Shown one piece after another: positions 42,873 to 54,500 of a DNA stretch of 64,000 bases; position 1 is the first letter of the stretch; every line of letters starts with the position of its first letter. The notes under the pieces were generated by a model. That model was not told the origin of the DNA. It made no database searches and saw nothing but the letters and a program-made list of their open reading frames with translations. The stretch covers positions 346,564 to 410,563 of the forward strand of contig JAAGOF010000206.1 of NCBI GenBank assembly GCA_010645155.1, written 5' to 3'. The stretch is from Tigriopus japonicus (taxonomy: Eukaryota > Arthropoda > Copepoda > Harpacticoida > Harpacticidae). Position numbers and translations under genes: made by a program.

Positions 42873-45800
42873 TTAAAGACCGCTGCCTCCATTCAAGGCC
42901 CTTTTGCCCACTTCCGGGGGTAAGACCTGCCACAAACCGTCCAATGTGAAGCCATCTTTGAGCTTCTCCATGCACAAACCCAATTCTGGGTTATACTCTG
43001 GTGGTCGATCTTGACTCTCAAATCCGCCTTCAGCGAGATAAGCCGTGAACACATCGTGAGAATCAGGGTGATTGGGATCAATCTCATCAACATCGTCCAT
43101 TGCTTGGGTCGTGGATATGGGCACGTTCTCTTCGCCATCATTATCTTCGTCATCAAACCGAGACTAAAGCAAATACACAAGCATTATTCAAATCAAGGAT
43201 GGCTCAAGCCAGGATTACTTTCAAAATACACACTGGGTCCGATTAGTACAATGAAAATTCAACGGAACAATACATTTGTTGCAAAAACCTCACAATTTAG
43301 TACAATGATCGGACCCAGTGTGTATTTTTGAAATTCGTCCTGACGTACAGTGGTTCCTGTTCAAATGCACAAGCTTCTTGCATTGCTTAGTCTTCTAGAG
43401 GGAGCTTGACATTCGTCCCATAGAACAATGCGAGAGTTTTCAATATTTTTTGGCAACTTGAAACATTATTTTTATTGTTTTAAAACTTGAGTGTAATCAT
43501 TTGGCTGTATACACAGAAACGATTAAAACAAAACAATGGTTTGTGAGTAACAAATTTTGGGAAAATGGATGCAAAAGAAGGTGTGGCTGATTTGCTGCTC
43601 GCCCAAAAACCCGTAAAACCAATTGCAATGGTTGTAGGATGCCACCTGGCTCCCGTTCCATGTATTAAATGTTGACTTCTTGGTGGACCACGTCCACGAA
43701 GGCCAGAATGGGGTCGTCTGTCCATGGTCCACTTGCACACCAAAGGTCATCAGATATGAGAAATACAAAATGAGGCAAAATCCTATCAGATCGAATAAAA
43801 ATTGGCAAAGAAAGACGATACTTCAAAAACAACCATGGAATTGTCGCACTGGACGAACATTTCAAGTCATTTTTGATGCAACCAACCTCTACATGGTAAT
43901 TTTCGAAATATCGGCTTCCTTCGCCAACTTTCGAAATTGATCTGAAATGTGGGATTTTACCTCACTTGGTCTCACCGGTTTGATGGCCTTAGGGGTGCGA
44001 GCAGACCACGAAGGGACACTTCTTGGCTTCCGTGGACGTGATCCATCAAAGAGGGAATGTTGGATACAATAAACGGTATTTTGGAGGCATCCAACAATTG
44101 CTGTTTTATGTTCTTTTACAAACTCTTGGGCGAGTAGCATAGCGTAGTCACACTCTCTTTGCATACATTTATCTCATTTTTTTTAAAATCCCAAACCACT
44201 TTTTTGTTCAGATCGTCTCAGAAAGATACAATTAATTGATTACACACACGTATTAAGACAATAAAAATGTTAATGCCATCCAAAAATAATTCTTGAACTT
44301 TTCAAACTTTTAATGGGACATAGTGCATATTTCAACTCTCTTGCCACAAAACGTGCCAGTTATCGGTGGAGTTGATTAGAACACATTTAACAAGACCCAC
44401 AAATCCACAAGACAAATTTTGAGAAATTGCTCCAAATTTTTTGGCTTCTAAATTTACTTGTTTAAACTATAAAGATGAAACAATGTCTGGATATGATTTG
44501 CTTCCCCGTTCATATTGGTCAGGCTCAAAACCTACCAATGTGCTTGTACACTTTTCAATGAATCAACCATTTTTACCTCTTCAGCTTTAGAATACTCAAC
44601 CCCAAAAATCGGTGATGCCGAGTAGATTTTGTGCATTGATTGAATTTCTTTAAAGGTCTCTTGCAGCTTCTCAGGGGGATCAATGCGAAATCCCAATACG
44701 TAGCCGCCACTCAATTCGCTGCTATCGATCACAAGCGCAGTTCCGAATTTGGAATCTCTCAAACGAACCTGTGAATTGGAAACACCAAGAGATCGAGATT
44801 TGTTTGAACTTGAAATACATCGAATTGAAATTTGCATGCATGCTAGTTGTCAGACATAATTCAAGGCTATGGGAGGATTATTATTACCGAAGCTATGTGA
44901 AGGTAGGGTATGGAAATGTTGAAGAGCTCATTCATTTTAGCATACCAAACCACGCGAACATTGGTAATGACGAACAGACCCAAGTTCCCTTGGTCACTGG
45001 ACAGATTCCATACACCATCAATAACATTCACAATGCTTTCTTGTGGCAAAACCTTTAACTGGTGGTCTTGGAGAATTGCTCCTCGAAGTTTCAACTCGCG
45101 ATATAATTTGGACGAGTTGTAGGCCCTTGAAAATGCAATTTCAAATGAAGCACCGCGGTCGATCAGAGCGTCGGTGAGCTTCGAACTCATCAGTGATATT
45201 GTCTTACTTGTAAACTCCAATCACTGAGGTGAAAAGCCGCGAGTTGCCAGGAACCAGGTTGGTGAAGATGAACTCAAATCGGGTGTTGTTACATTTCGTC
45301 AAAATGTAGAGAGCCTCGGCAAAACCTCGGAGTTTCGAGTTGACGATCTTGGTAGTGATATTGAGAACACAATTGTATCCGATAGCTGAAATAATTATAG
45401 TTGTAGGGCAAATTATTCGAAGTTAAGCGAAATACAAAGATTCCCGCTGTTGATCATTTCAAGCCCATTTTTATGAGATAAAAATGTTTCATAATCAAGA
45501 AAACGTTTTGAAGCGAAATTTTAATAGCCAAAGTTAGCCACGTCGAGCCCTGACACCATCATATGGTAGTAAGTCCTTTCAAAAAGACCGACGTTTTTGA
45601 TGATTTACTTTTGACGTTTACTCCAACAAATAGCAACATTTGTTACTATTGATAACAACGAATATTTTACGCCAATGACAAAATGTTGGAGTTGTTGAAC
45701 CTTGTTGGGCGTTTTTTTGATTGCCTTTGGTTAATCATTAAATAACAAGACCAATAAAGCAAGCTTCGTAAATGTACACTGAATATCAGCAAATCGTAGA

Positions 45801-47049
45801 CTTTTTGCTACGGAATAAACCTGTGTGTCTGTAGCCTGAGAAATAAGAAGTACAGCAAAATGTTATTTTTTAAAGTTATGCTGAATTGAATGGGCTTTTA
45901 GTATAAGATGGTTTTATTGATCCAGGCCATGATTGGAGGCAAGCAAGACTTTGTCAAACCTGATGTTGAAGTTGTATTATTTGGACTAAAGGGAGTATTC
46001 AATACCAAAATCTTTTTGACACCTATGAGTTTGTCCAGTTGCCCATCTACAGTATTGCCCGCAATGTTTATCAAATATACCAATATCTAGAGCGAATTTG
46101 TGAAAAATATGGATTTTTGAGTCACCCAACGTCATGTGCGATATTCAAGCATGAACTCAAAAATTAACTTCTTTTTGAGTGTACTGGACATGACTGAAAA
46201 GACCAGTAATTTGTGCCTAATTTGTTACTGAATCGCGATTCTGCTCCCCAATCAGCTCCCGTGCCTTTGTGTTCAAGGTCAAGGCCATGTTGAAGGACTA
46301 GCATCAAAAGGAAGCTTAAAAAGTAAAAAGCTCGGTGATGCCAAAAAAGTTGAAAAAGTTGAGTGACTTGAAAATCCATATTTTCCACAAAGACGCTGGA
46401 ACGGAAAGTGTCGATTTGATGTCAGGCGTTTTCTTCTTGCAGGGTTCTACCTTGCTTCGAATCAATACAAAAATAGTGAATGTCGGTGTCGGGAATCAAA
46501 TTTTACCCGGCCCTGGAGAAAGGAGAGTGTTCTGGAGACACCTCTAATCAAACAGTCCAACATGATCCAAATAGCACTTCCAAGGGCAAAGAGACAAGTG
46601 GGGAGACAATATTCGATGTTAAATTGCTCAAATCTACTCTTACATCACTTTAATAATTCGGTTTAAATTACGTCAAGACTTTCGTGTCAGAGTGTAAATG
46701 TCTGGATGGATGAAAATAACTCTCACATAGACTGACTCGAGGCATGCTTTGGGAATGCCACACAGCTCTGAGATTGGTCACCAAAATTCTGCCTCGATCG
46801 CCTGCGTTGCCTTTTGTGTCCTCAACGGAGTCAAGTTTATCAATCAAAATTTCTCCTGGCCGCATTTTCATTTGCCTGGAAGAGCAAAGAAAAGCAAACG
46901 AGACAAGCGTTATTGAATCGACGATGTCTTTTCTTTCATAATCGGCAACGATGGGCTTACGAGACCAGGATATCAAAACGCACTTCCCGGTGCTCCCAAA
47001 GCGAATCTACGGATGCTTTAGTCGACCGATTTGGTGACGAAGCTGACAT
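42873..47049 (-). CDS. BBS5: BBS5, BBSome subunit
   Basis: Six exons join in frame: 47049-46961, 46875-46727, 45385-45208, 45125-44888, 44768-44577 and 43163-42873 (1137 nt, 378 residues). All introns have GT donors and AG acceptors; sizes are 85, 1341, 82, 119 and 1413 bp. BBS5 is the BBSome subunit with two PH-like domains that bind phosphoinositides, needed for ciliary membrane protein traffic. Family landmarks in order: [70 protein letters not shown], the second PH repeat with [13 protein letters not shown] and [43 protein letters not shown], and the C-terminal [15 protein letters not shown]. The protein is ~37 residues longer than the human form, partly an acidic insert before the C-terminal block and a short Gly-rich tail. 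Confidence 0.94.
43218..43330. mobile_element. small palindromic MITE in BBS5 intron 5
   Basis: Ends are CAAAATACACACTGGGTCCG and its inverted copy ending at 43330, 22 bp with one indel. Each inverted end is accompanied by a direct copy of TAGTACAATGA. The 113-bp element has no coding content. Confidence 0.75.
43665..44164 (-). CDS. possible small gene nested in BBS5 intron 5
   Basis: Exon 1 44164-43893 opens with ATG and runs 90 codons (starts [16 protein letters not shown]). Splicing at AT|GTAGAG to an acceptor gtgcaag ending at 43732 gives exon 2 43731-43665, so the frame reads [20 protein letters not shown] and stops at TAA. The total is 339 nt, 112 residues, and a minus-strand AATAAA lies near 43469. 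The donor is weak, and without splicing exon 1 stops two bases later at TAG. I do not recognise the protein. It is on the same strand as BBS5, so an alternative last exon is another option. Confidence 0.35.
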
Positions 47050-47571
47050 GGCGAAGGATTGTTATTGCTATGTCTCCTTTCACCTCAGAGGATCCCAGAT
47101 ATTGAGCTTGTAGAACAGTGATAAACTTTAATATTGTTTTTGGCCGTTTGCTACTACACGAGATCTGAAGCAGGTATGGAATGAAAGCAATACTTTCTCT
47201 CAAGTAAACAAAACCATACATTAGACAAGGGAAGTACATATTGACGAATACAGATCATAGATTGATTTTCTTTGATAAATATATTGTGTGCAGCTGGCTT
47301 ATAAATTAAATCCTACCGCAGTTATTTACCAAAGGCTTCCATTCATTTTCATCGAGAACTCACAATGTTAGTGCTTCATATTAAGATTAAACGCCATTCA
47401 GTAAATATTATCTGTTATGATGACATGTCAAAAATCATTTACAGCAATTCGAAAACTTGATTAAGGGGTTCATTCAACCTGTAACCGACTAACCGCTCAA
47501 TCTAAATTCAAATGCCCCATTAAGACGTCCTTCCCAAGATTGTGAGGTTCAAGAGTTAGAGTCCAATAAGT
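47050..47571. promoter_or_regulatory. BBS5 5' flank, no clear motif
   Basis: The stretch upstream of the BBS5 start contains no gene. I looked for an RFX X-box (GTNRCC-RGYAAC), expected at cilia genes, and found no convincing match. Confidence 0.35.
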
Positions 47572-47717
47572 AGGTCAATTGTTGAGGGCTTTTCGAAGTA
47601 TAATGAAGCATAACCATGCTCGAATATAGGCTCAGTGCATAAGCTGCATTTTTGCGATTTGCTTAGCTTGTGTGGTGAGACTTTGTTCGTGCATGGTTAT
47701 TTCTACTTTGCCTAACT
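47572..47717. mobile_element. AGGTC-ended MITE, truncated at right
   Basis: Starts AGGTCAATTGTTGAG and contains the 'ataaccatgctcga' and 'catggttatttctac' fold arms; it is cut at 'cctaactaa', where the duplicated block begins. The same right half continues at 49062-49164 with the complete end TCAACAACTGACCT. Confidence 0.7.
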
Positions 47718-47718
47718 A

Positions 47719-48674
47719 ACTCTTTGACCTTTTTTGATCTAGCACTCCCTAAAGGAGGAAGTTGAGTGTGTGTGTAATCAATGTATTTACTGTTTGAAGA
47801 GCAAATGAATATAGTACTGACCCGGGGACTCACACTTTAGCATACGAGCATATGAGTGTGTTGCATTATTTCAGTCTGGGGTGAGAAGAAATGATCAATA
47901 TTTCCTTATCTGATAAACAAGATTTTGATACCTATTTGATACTTATGAGCTGTAAGTATTTTGGAAAAAAACAGCACTCAAAGACACAGTTATTGCAAGC
48001 TGTTTTCGTCATCCGTTTTTTCCAATTTCATCTCACATTTATGGGCTGCTCATTTACTTATGGTGTTTTGCTTTGGCAAACACAGAAATTTGTTTCACCT
48101 ATAAACATTACATATAGGTCGGTAATCTTTAGGTAACACAAATTCGTTGGTAATTTGTTTTTTTATACTAGCCGGTACGTTATTTTTTAAAGCTCATTGT
48201 CCGTTGAATAACTATTGTTAGTGGTATTTTGGACAAATTTTAGTGAATTTAAGGGTCTAGAATGCCATTTCTCGCCATTTTGCCCCTGGACCTAAAAAGG
48301 CGCAAGAGCCCAAAAAGCGAACAAGATATGGAAGAGCTGGAGTGTTTGACAGCCCATGGGAAAGAAGCGTCATCCGAACAAAAGTGACGATGGATTTAAT
48401 GTAAAGCTTTGAAGAAAGCCATACAAACCAAGAAGTGCAAGAAACATATGCAGGCAATAGGAGCCTTTAACCGATAAAATCTCCGTGCAGGGGCTTGAAC
48501 ACATCTTATTTTGTAAAGTATCGCAAAATCAAATTTCTGGATCAATCAAAAAGATTGGATCAATTTTCATTGCCATTTGATTTGAATTTGATTGATTTTG
48601 ATTTGAATTGATTTGAAAACATTTGAAGCTTCAAAAAAAGCCAAACAACGTGACGGAGTTGACGCTTCCTTTCT
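47719..48674 (+). repeat. duplicated block, copy A (956 bp)
   Basis: Aligns with 49343-50223 in direct orientation at well over 95 percent identity by eye. Copy A has about 85 extra bases near 47772-47860. Both end at 'gttgacgcttccttt'. Short frames inside (MINISLSDKQDF...) occur in both copies, with no sign of a gene. Confidence 0.85.
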
Positions 48675-48734
48675 ATGAAGATTATTAGAGAAAACAAGGA
48701 TTTTTGTTCTCTAGATGCCACCTCTATTGTTTTG

Positions 48735-49061
48735 NNNNNNNNNNNNNNNNNNNNNNNNNNNNNNNNNNNNNNNNNNNNNNNNNNNNNNNNNNNNNNNNNN
48801 NNNNNNNNNNNNNNNNNNNNNNNNNNNNNNNNNNNNNNNNNNNNNNNNNNNNNNNNNNNNNNNNNNNNNNNNNNNNNNNNNNNNNNNNNNNNNNNNNNNN
48901 NNNNNNNNNNNNNNNNNNNNNNNNNNNNNNNNNNNNNNNNNNNNNNNNNNNNNNNNNNNNNNNNNNNNNNNNNNNNNNNNNNNNNNNNNNNNNNNNNNNN
49001 NNNNNNNNNNNNNNNNNNNNNNNNNNNNNNNNNNNNNNNNNNNNNNNNNNNNNNNNNNNNN
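48735..49061. other. assembly gap (327 N)
   Basis: Run of N between the two near-identical blocks. Confidence 0.95.
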
Positions 49062-49164
49062 CTTAGCTTGTGTGGTGAGACTTTGTTCGTGCATGGTTAT
49101 TTTTACTTTGCCTAACTAATCTTCCACTATACTTCCAAACCAGCTCAACAACTGACCTATTGAC
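49062..49164. mobile_element. AGGTC-ended MITE, right half
   Basis: Begins inside the gap; 56 bp are identical to 47662-47717 apart from one base, then it continues to the intact end 'aacaactgacct'. Confidence 0.65.
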
Positions 49165-49342
49165 GCTTGGAATTTCAGAGGCAACAACCCAAGCAATAGT
49201 TTCACCGCCAAAAAAGCCCGATCTAGCCTTACAAAAAAACTGGCAAAACCTCTACACAAGATTCAAGGTTGTTTTCTAGAAAAAACATTTTACTGTAAGG
49301 GCAGCAAAAGTTTGAAAACAATTAGGTATTCTGCAGAACAGA

Positions 49343-50223
49343 CACTCTTTGACCTTTTTTGACCTAGGACTCCCTAAAGGAGGAAGTTGAGTGTATTGCA
49401 TTATTTCAGTCTGGGGTGAGAAGAAATGATCAATATTTCCTTATCTGATAAGCAAGATTATGATACCTATTTGATACCTATTTTGATACCTATGAGCTGT
49501 AAGTATTTTGGAAAAAAACAGCAGTCAAAGACACAGTTTCCTGCAAGCTGTTTTCGTCATACCGTTTTTCCCAATTTCATCCCACATTTATGGGCTGCTC
49601 ATTTACTTATGGTGTTTTGCTTTGGCAAACACAGAAATTTGTTTCACCTATAAACATTACATATAGGTCGGTAATCTTTAGGTAACACAAATTCGTTGGT
49701 AAATTGTTTTTTTATACTTGCCGGTATGTTATTTTTTAAAGCTCATTGTCCGTTGAATAACTATTGTTAGTGGTATTTTGGACAAATTTTAGTGAATTTA
49801 AGGGTCTAGAATGCCATTTTTCGCCATTTTGCCCCTGGACCTCAAAAGGCGCAAAAGCCCAAAAAGCGAACAAGATATGGAAGAGCTGGAGCTGTTTGAC
49901 AGCCCATGGGAAAGAAGCGTCATCCGAACAAAAGTGACGATAGATTTAATGTGAAGCTTTGAAGAAAGCCATACAAACCAAGAAGTGCAAGAAACATATG
50001 CAGCCAATAGGAGCCTTTAACCGATAAAATCTCCGTGCAGGGGCTTGAACACATCTTATTTTGTGAAGTATCGCAAAATCAAATTTCTGGATCAATCAAA
50101 AAGATTGGATCAATTTTCATTGCCATTTGATTTGAATTTGATTGATTTTGATTTAAATTAATTTGAAAACATTTGAAGCTTCAAAAAAAGGCAAACAACG
50201 TGACGGAGTTGACGCTTCCTTTC
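49343..50223 (+). repeat. duplicated block, copy B (881 bp)
   Basis: Direct copy of 47719-48674, with an extra 'ttttgatacctat' tandem step near 49480. Sequence after 50223 is unique. Confidence 0.85.
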
Positions 50224-50960
50224 CTTTAGATTTTTTAAGTTTCTTCTCGAGTTTTAGTGCGGTCCCTGGACTTCTAATGCGGTCGTGAAAGGACTGCCCG
50301 CCAATGGCGGCAGGCTGTCCAGTGACTGGGCGATTCCACCACCGATCAGCTGAGAGATTCGGAAGAAGGATTCAGGGGACACATCAGCGCTGCCATGGAA
50401 ATTTAAATAACAACAGGCCCGTCGAACCGTGCAACATCATTTTTTTGCTTTGATCCTCGGTCTTTCCCACCGGAGACCTAAAAGACCTACGGGATCTAGT
50501 TTAGACATTTAAATCCAGGACACCTTCACTTGCAGGATTGAGCACGACTGGGGGAGGCTAGGCCACCTTTTCGGGAAAAGTTTGGACACCTAAAGTTGTC
50601 ACACACGATCAGTTGGGTTTGAGAAACTTCTACTCTCGGTTTTAAGTCTTCCTACGAGAAGAAACAAATAAAAGAAAGAGCATTCATTCATTCATTCATC
50701 ATGGCTCGTGTCCACTCCTCCCCGTTTAAACCATGGTATTGCGGTCGGGCATGAGTTTATCTTCTCTCGTTTCAATGGAAATTCTTCATCAAAGTTAACA
50801 GTCCAAACGGTCCTAACTGGAATTTGAAGATGGGAAAATCCTGCAAGTTTTACGGTGATTTGGGCATCTTTCGCGTCTTCGTGCTCACGGACAGAACCAT
50901 CTTAAAAAGCCTTTTTCATCTAAAATCGAGCCGTTGGTAATTGACACAGCTGAAAGTGGC
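50224..50960. other. intergenic DNA, nothing identified
   Basis: Moderate GC, no frame with support. A short (CATT)n run lies at about 50683-50699. Confidence 0.45.
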
Positions 50961-50970
50961 AAGCCTGAAC

Positions 50971-51006
50971 TCGAGTGAGTGAGTGAGTGAGTGAGTGAGT
51001 GACTCG
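50971..51006. repeat. (GTGA)n microsatellite
   Basis: Seven to eight GTGA units, bounded by CTCGAGTG and its near-complement GACTCG; a shorter run follows at 51036-51055. Confidence 0.9.
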
Positions 51007-51059
51007 TATTTTGGGAGTTGTGGGTTGCTTGTTTGGTGAGTGAGTGAGTGAGTTAGTGG

Positions 51060-51576
51060 GTCTCGTTTCGTCGTTTTTGGACGCCAAACCGAGTAAACGA
51101 GGTGGACCCCACCGACCGAGCATTGTCCGAGTCTCGAAACGGGTTGGCCCTCTCATCTCACGCGCGCGGACCGAGCGAGGCCCTCCTTCTCCGGATTGAG
51201 GAAGTTAAAGCCAGCCACGAGTGATGAAAGGGCGTGCCAACCGCGACAACTACGGTCGATCCTAGTGCCCTTCGTTTGTACATTTGTCTCGCCTTCAATT
51301 CACTTAGTCAGCGGGCGTTGGGCCTCATTGGGCCTACCATCCGGTTTTGATCGAAACCAATCTTAATCCAACGAGAGCGAGCGTGCTCTCCAAGTTGAAA
51401 AAGGTCGTTGAAATTCCACCGAGCTAGCGCAAGTCTCTGAAACTAAAAATCGTTAATCTCGCCGGGAGAGAGAATCACCGGAGATGGGCCCGTCGATAAT
51501 GGGCCGCTAAAGGGCCGAAGGCGCCTTTCCGCCCCATCCCAGAGCGCGAAGCCAGTGGGTTGGGTCCCAGAGCGCC
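51060..51576 (+). promoter_or_regulatory. CpG-rich promoter and 5' UTR region of AMBRA1
   Basis: Base composition changes sharply here: CpG-rich words (cgcgcgcggac, gcgggcg, cgccggg) appear after tens of kilobases of AT-rich DNA and continue through the start of the coding exon. No TATA box is evident. ATG 51577 sits in the context gcgccATGG, a good Kozak match (G at +4). Confidence 0.5.
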
Positions 51577-54500
51577 ATGGACGACGCCAAGGCCGAAGAC
51601 CTCTGTCTGGGTCATGGGTTGCGTACGCCCCACACGGAGGGCGTGGGCTCGCTGGCCCGCATCTTGGCGCAACGCGAGTTGGCCGGATCGGGCGCGCTCA
51701 CCGCGTCGGTCGATGAAACCCTGATCGCCGAAGAGCGCTTGCTCAACCAACCCGAATTCGCCGTCACGTCGTGTCGACTGAATGGGCCCGTCTCCACCAA
51801 GTCGGCCTACTTGGTGGTGTTTTCGCCCGATCGCTCGCTCATGGCCTCCACTCACGGCGATCACGCCATCTACATTTGTCGCGTTCAAACGGGTCAGCGC
51901 GTGCGCACCCTCCAAGGTCATCCGCGCACGCCCTGGTGCGTGGCCTTTCATCCCAGTCGGCCGGGCGTGTTGGCCTCGGGCTGTTTGAGCGGCCAAGTCC
52001 GGGTCTGGGATTTATACAGCGGCGCTTCGGACATGTGGAAGACCGAGCGAGCCGTGGCGGGTCTCTCCTTCCATCCGTCTGAGCGGGTGTTGGCCGTGGC
52101 CACCGTCAATGAGGTTTACTTCTGGGATTGGAGCCAGCCCGAACCGTTTACCAAGGTCAAAACGCGTCATGAGCAGGAACGCGTGCGATTTGTTCAATTC
52201 GATCACATTGGCCATCACTTGGTGACCGGGATTACGAACTATACCCCGCCTAATCCGCCCACCCCCGAGCGATCGCGGGAATCGTCACCGTCGCGAGTCT
52301 CCGTGAACCTATTAGAGAGCGGACGCTTTCGACCGCCTTTGCGCCACGTCGATGACCCCGGGTTGAATGGAGGCGGTCCTTTGAGTGTGCATGACGTTCT
52401 CCTCCTACGCCAACGTCGACGGAACTTGCTCAGTGATTCGGATTCCAGTCCCAACCAATCGCCCGTGTCTTTAGTAAATTTGTCTCGACGGCGTGCTGAT
52501 CGCGATGAGACCTGGTCCACCACGGCCAGTATCGGCTCGCGGGGATCGCCCCCTCCCGCTACCATGCCCTCGGAACCTGTCCCAAGATCCACCCCAGCTA
52601 CCCCTGCCTTAACTAATTCGGCTTCCCAGACCCTCTCCGACTTGGCGCAAGCCGCTTCCAACCAACTCATCGCTGAGAACGAGCGACTGTTGTCTGGATC
52701 AACTAGTAATTCTGCCCTGTTGGATCAAAGCTACGATCGCGATGATCCTTTGCTTAGCGACCGACCCTACGGACAGTCCTTACCGACTCGGTCTGGATCT
52801 CGCCCCACCATGCATTTGAGAAATGCGACCGAGCCGAACCAAACGATCCGTCCTCCCATGGGGCCATCCTTAGCTGGCCAGCGGAGTGCCCGAATTGATC
52901 ACAACTATGTGATGCGATCAAATCGTTCAGGAAATGGTACTAGCGCAAATCTCTCTTCTGGACGTGAACTAGACCTCCGCATGACTTTCAGCCACAGCCC
53001 TGAGTCAGAATTTGTTGAAGTGGCTCGTCCTCTTCCGTCAAATGTCCGAAATCCGAGTCTGGAAGCCGACACGCCATCCCGTATTCTTTCGCAACGGGAA
53101 AGACGACTTGAAACCTTGCTGGATGAGCGACGAGCTTTGGTCAACGAAATTCAACAAATGCGAACCACTCGCGAAATACTCTTCCCCAACCCTGATGATT
53201 CCGCGCTCGGCCATGTTCCCTCCCCTTCCTCATTAGCCCGATTGTCAGCCAGTTCCACTTCTAGGGAAACGGCGTCTCGATTGGGACAGGAGGATCCCTT
53301 GAGAGCGGGAATCACCGTCAGAACTTTAAACGAGCGCCTAAGAAGACCCCCACAGGCTCCACGCTTGCCTGATCGTCGTCCATTTCGCGGTGGAGGTGGT
53401 TCTTCAGAACCGATTGGTTTGGTCGCACGGCATCCGCCGACACCTTCATCGCTGGCGGTGCCCCTATCCATTTCAATTGGTGGAACGGAAACGCGTGACC
53501 ACCCCCCTGGTTTCTCCCGACCCATTGACGAATGGGCTGTGAATCAAAGGCTAGCAATAGAGAGCAGCCGCTTGGCTCAATCATTGTCCTCGGAACTGGG
53601 TACAGAAGCCAGTGATGTGCTAAGGCTCTCAAATGACGGAAATAATGTTCCAAGTTCATCTGCTTCGACCTCCAACACCGTGGACCCCGATCCAGTTGAG
53701 CGATTGTCCTTGGACGTTCAGTTAGAATTATTGCGGAGTCGAAGACGAGAGCGTCTTCTCCGAATGAGTCTAAGAAGAGGAGCATTGAACGAGCTCAACC
53801 GCATTTACGACGATGATGGAAGCCCAACTGTCTTGAATGAAAGCGATGCTGTCCGAGCTGCCGAGCCCACGGTTGAGACACCACCCTCAGCTCTCGAGGT
53901 TCCAACAACTTCACAACAAAGCCAAAGTGGCACACGAGAATCTTCGACGGATCAGGCTCCCGAAGGACCCGATGAACCTGACTCAGGTCGAAGTGGCTCG
54001 CAAAACCTCGACATAGCTCTTCTTAGTCGTCATATCGACCATATGCAACGGATCTGCCGGGAAAGCCTCTCTGGCATTATTCCGCGTCAGAGGAGACAGA
54101 TTCTGCGTCTTCAATCCATTCGACGAATGTTGGAAGATCTGCAAGTGCAAATACGCAATCTTCGAGCGGCTTCGATTCAAGAACTTCAACGGAGACAAGA
54201 TCGATTAAGTAGTGATCTCCAGGCCAAGCAGAGAATTTCGTTGGCACTCAACCGCCTTGGAAATGCCGCCCGACGATCGCCTAGGTTGCCCGCCACGGCA
54301 CGAGGGGCAGCCAATCTTGGCACCAGAAGACCCAATCCTCCCACAGACCTGGAATCTGCGGTGAATAATTCCACATCGGCTTATCGCAACCGCTCTCTCG
54401 GACAACTCCGCAAATCGCTAACCCGGAGTTCTACTCTCCGTGCTCGAGCTCAATGCCAAGTGGCTTCTCAAATGCGAGCTTCTTTGAGGGCTGTTCAACT

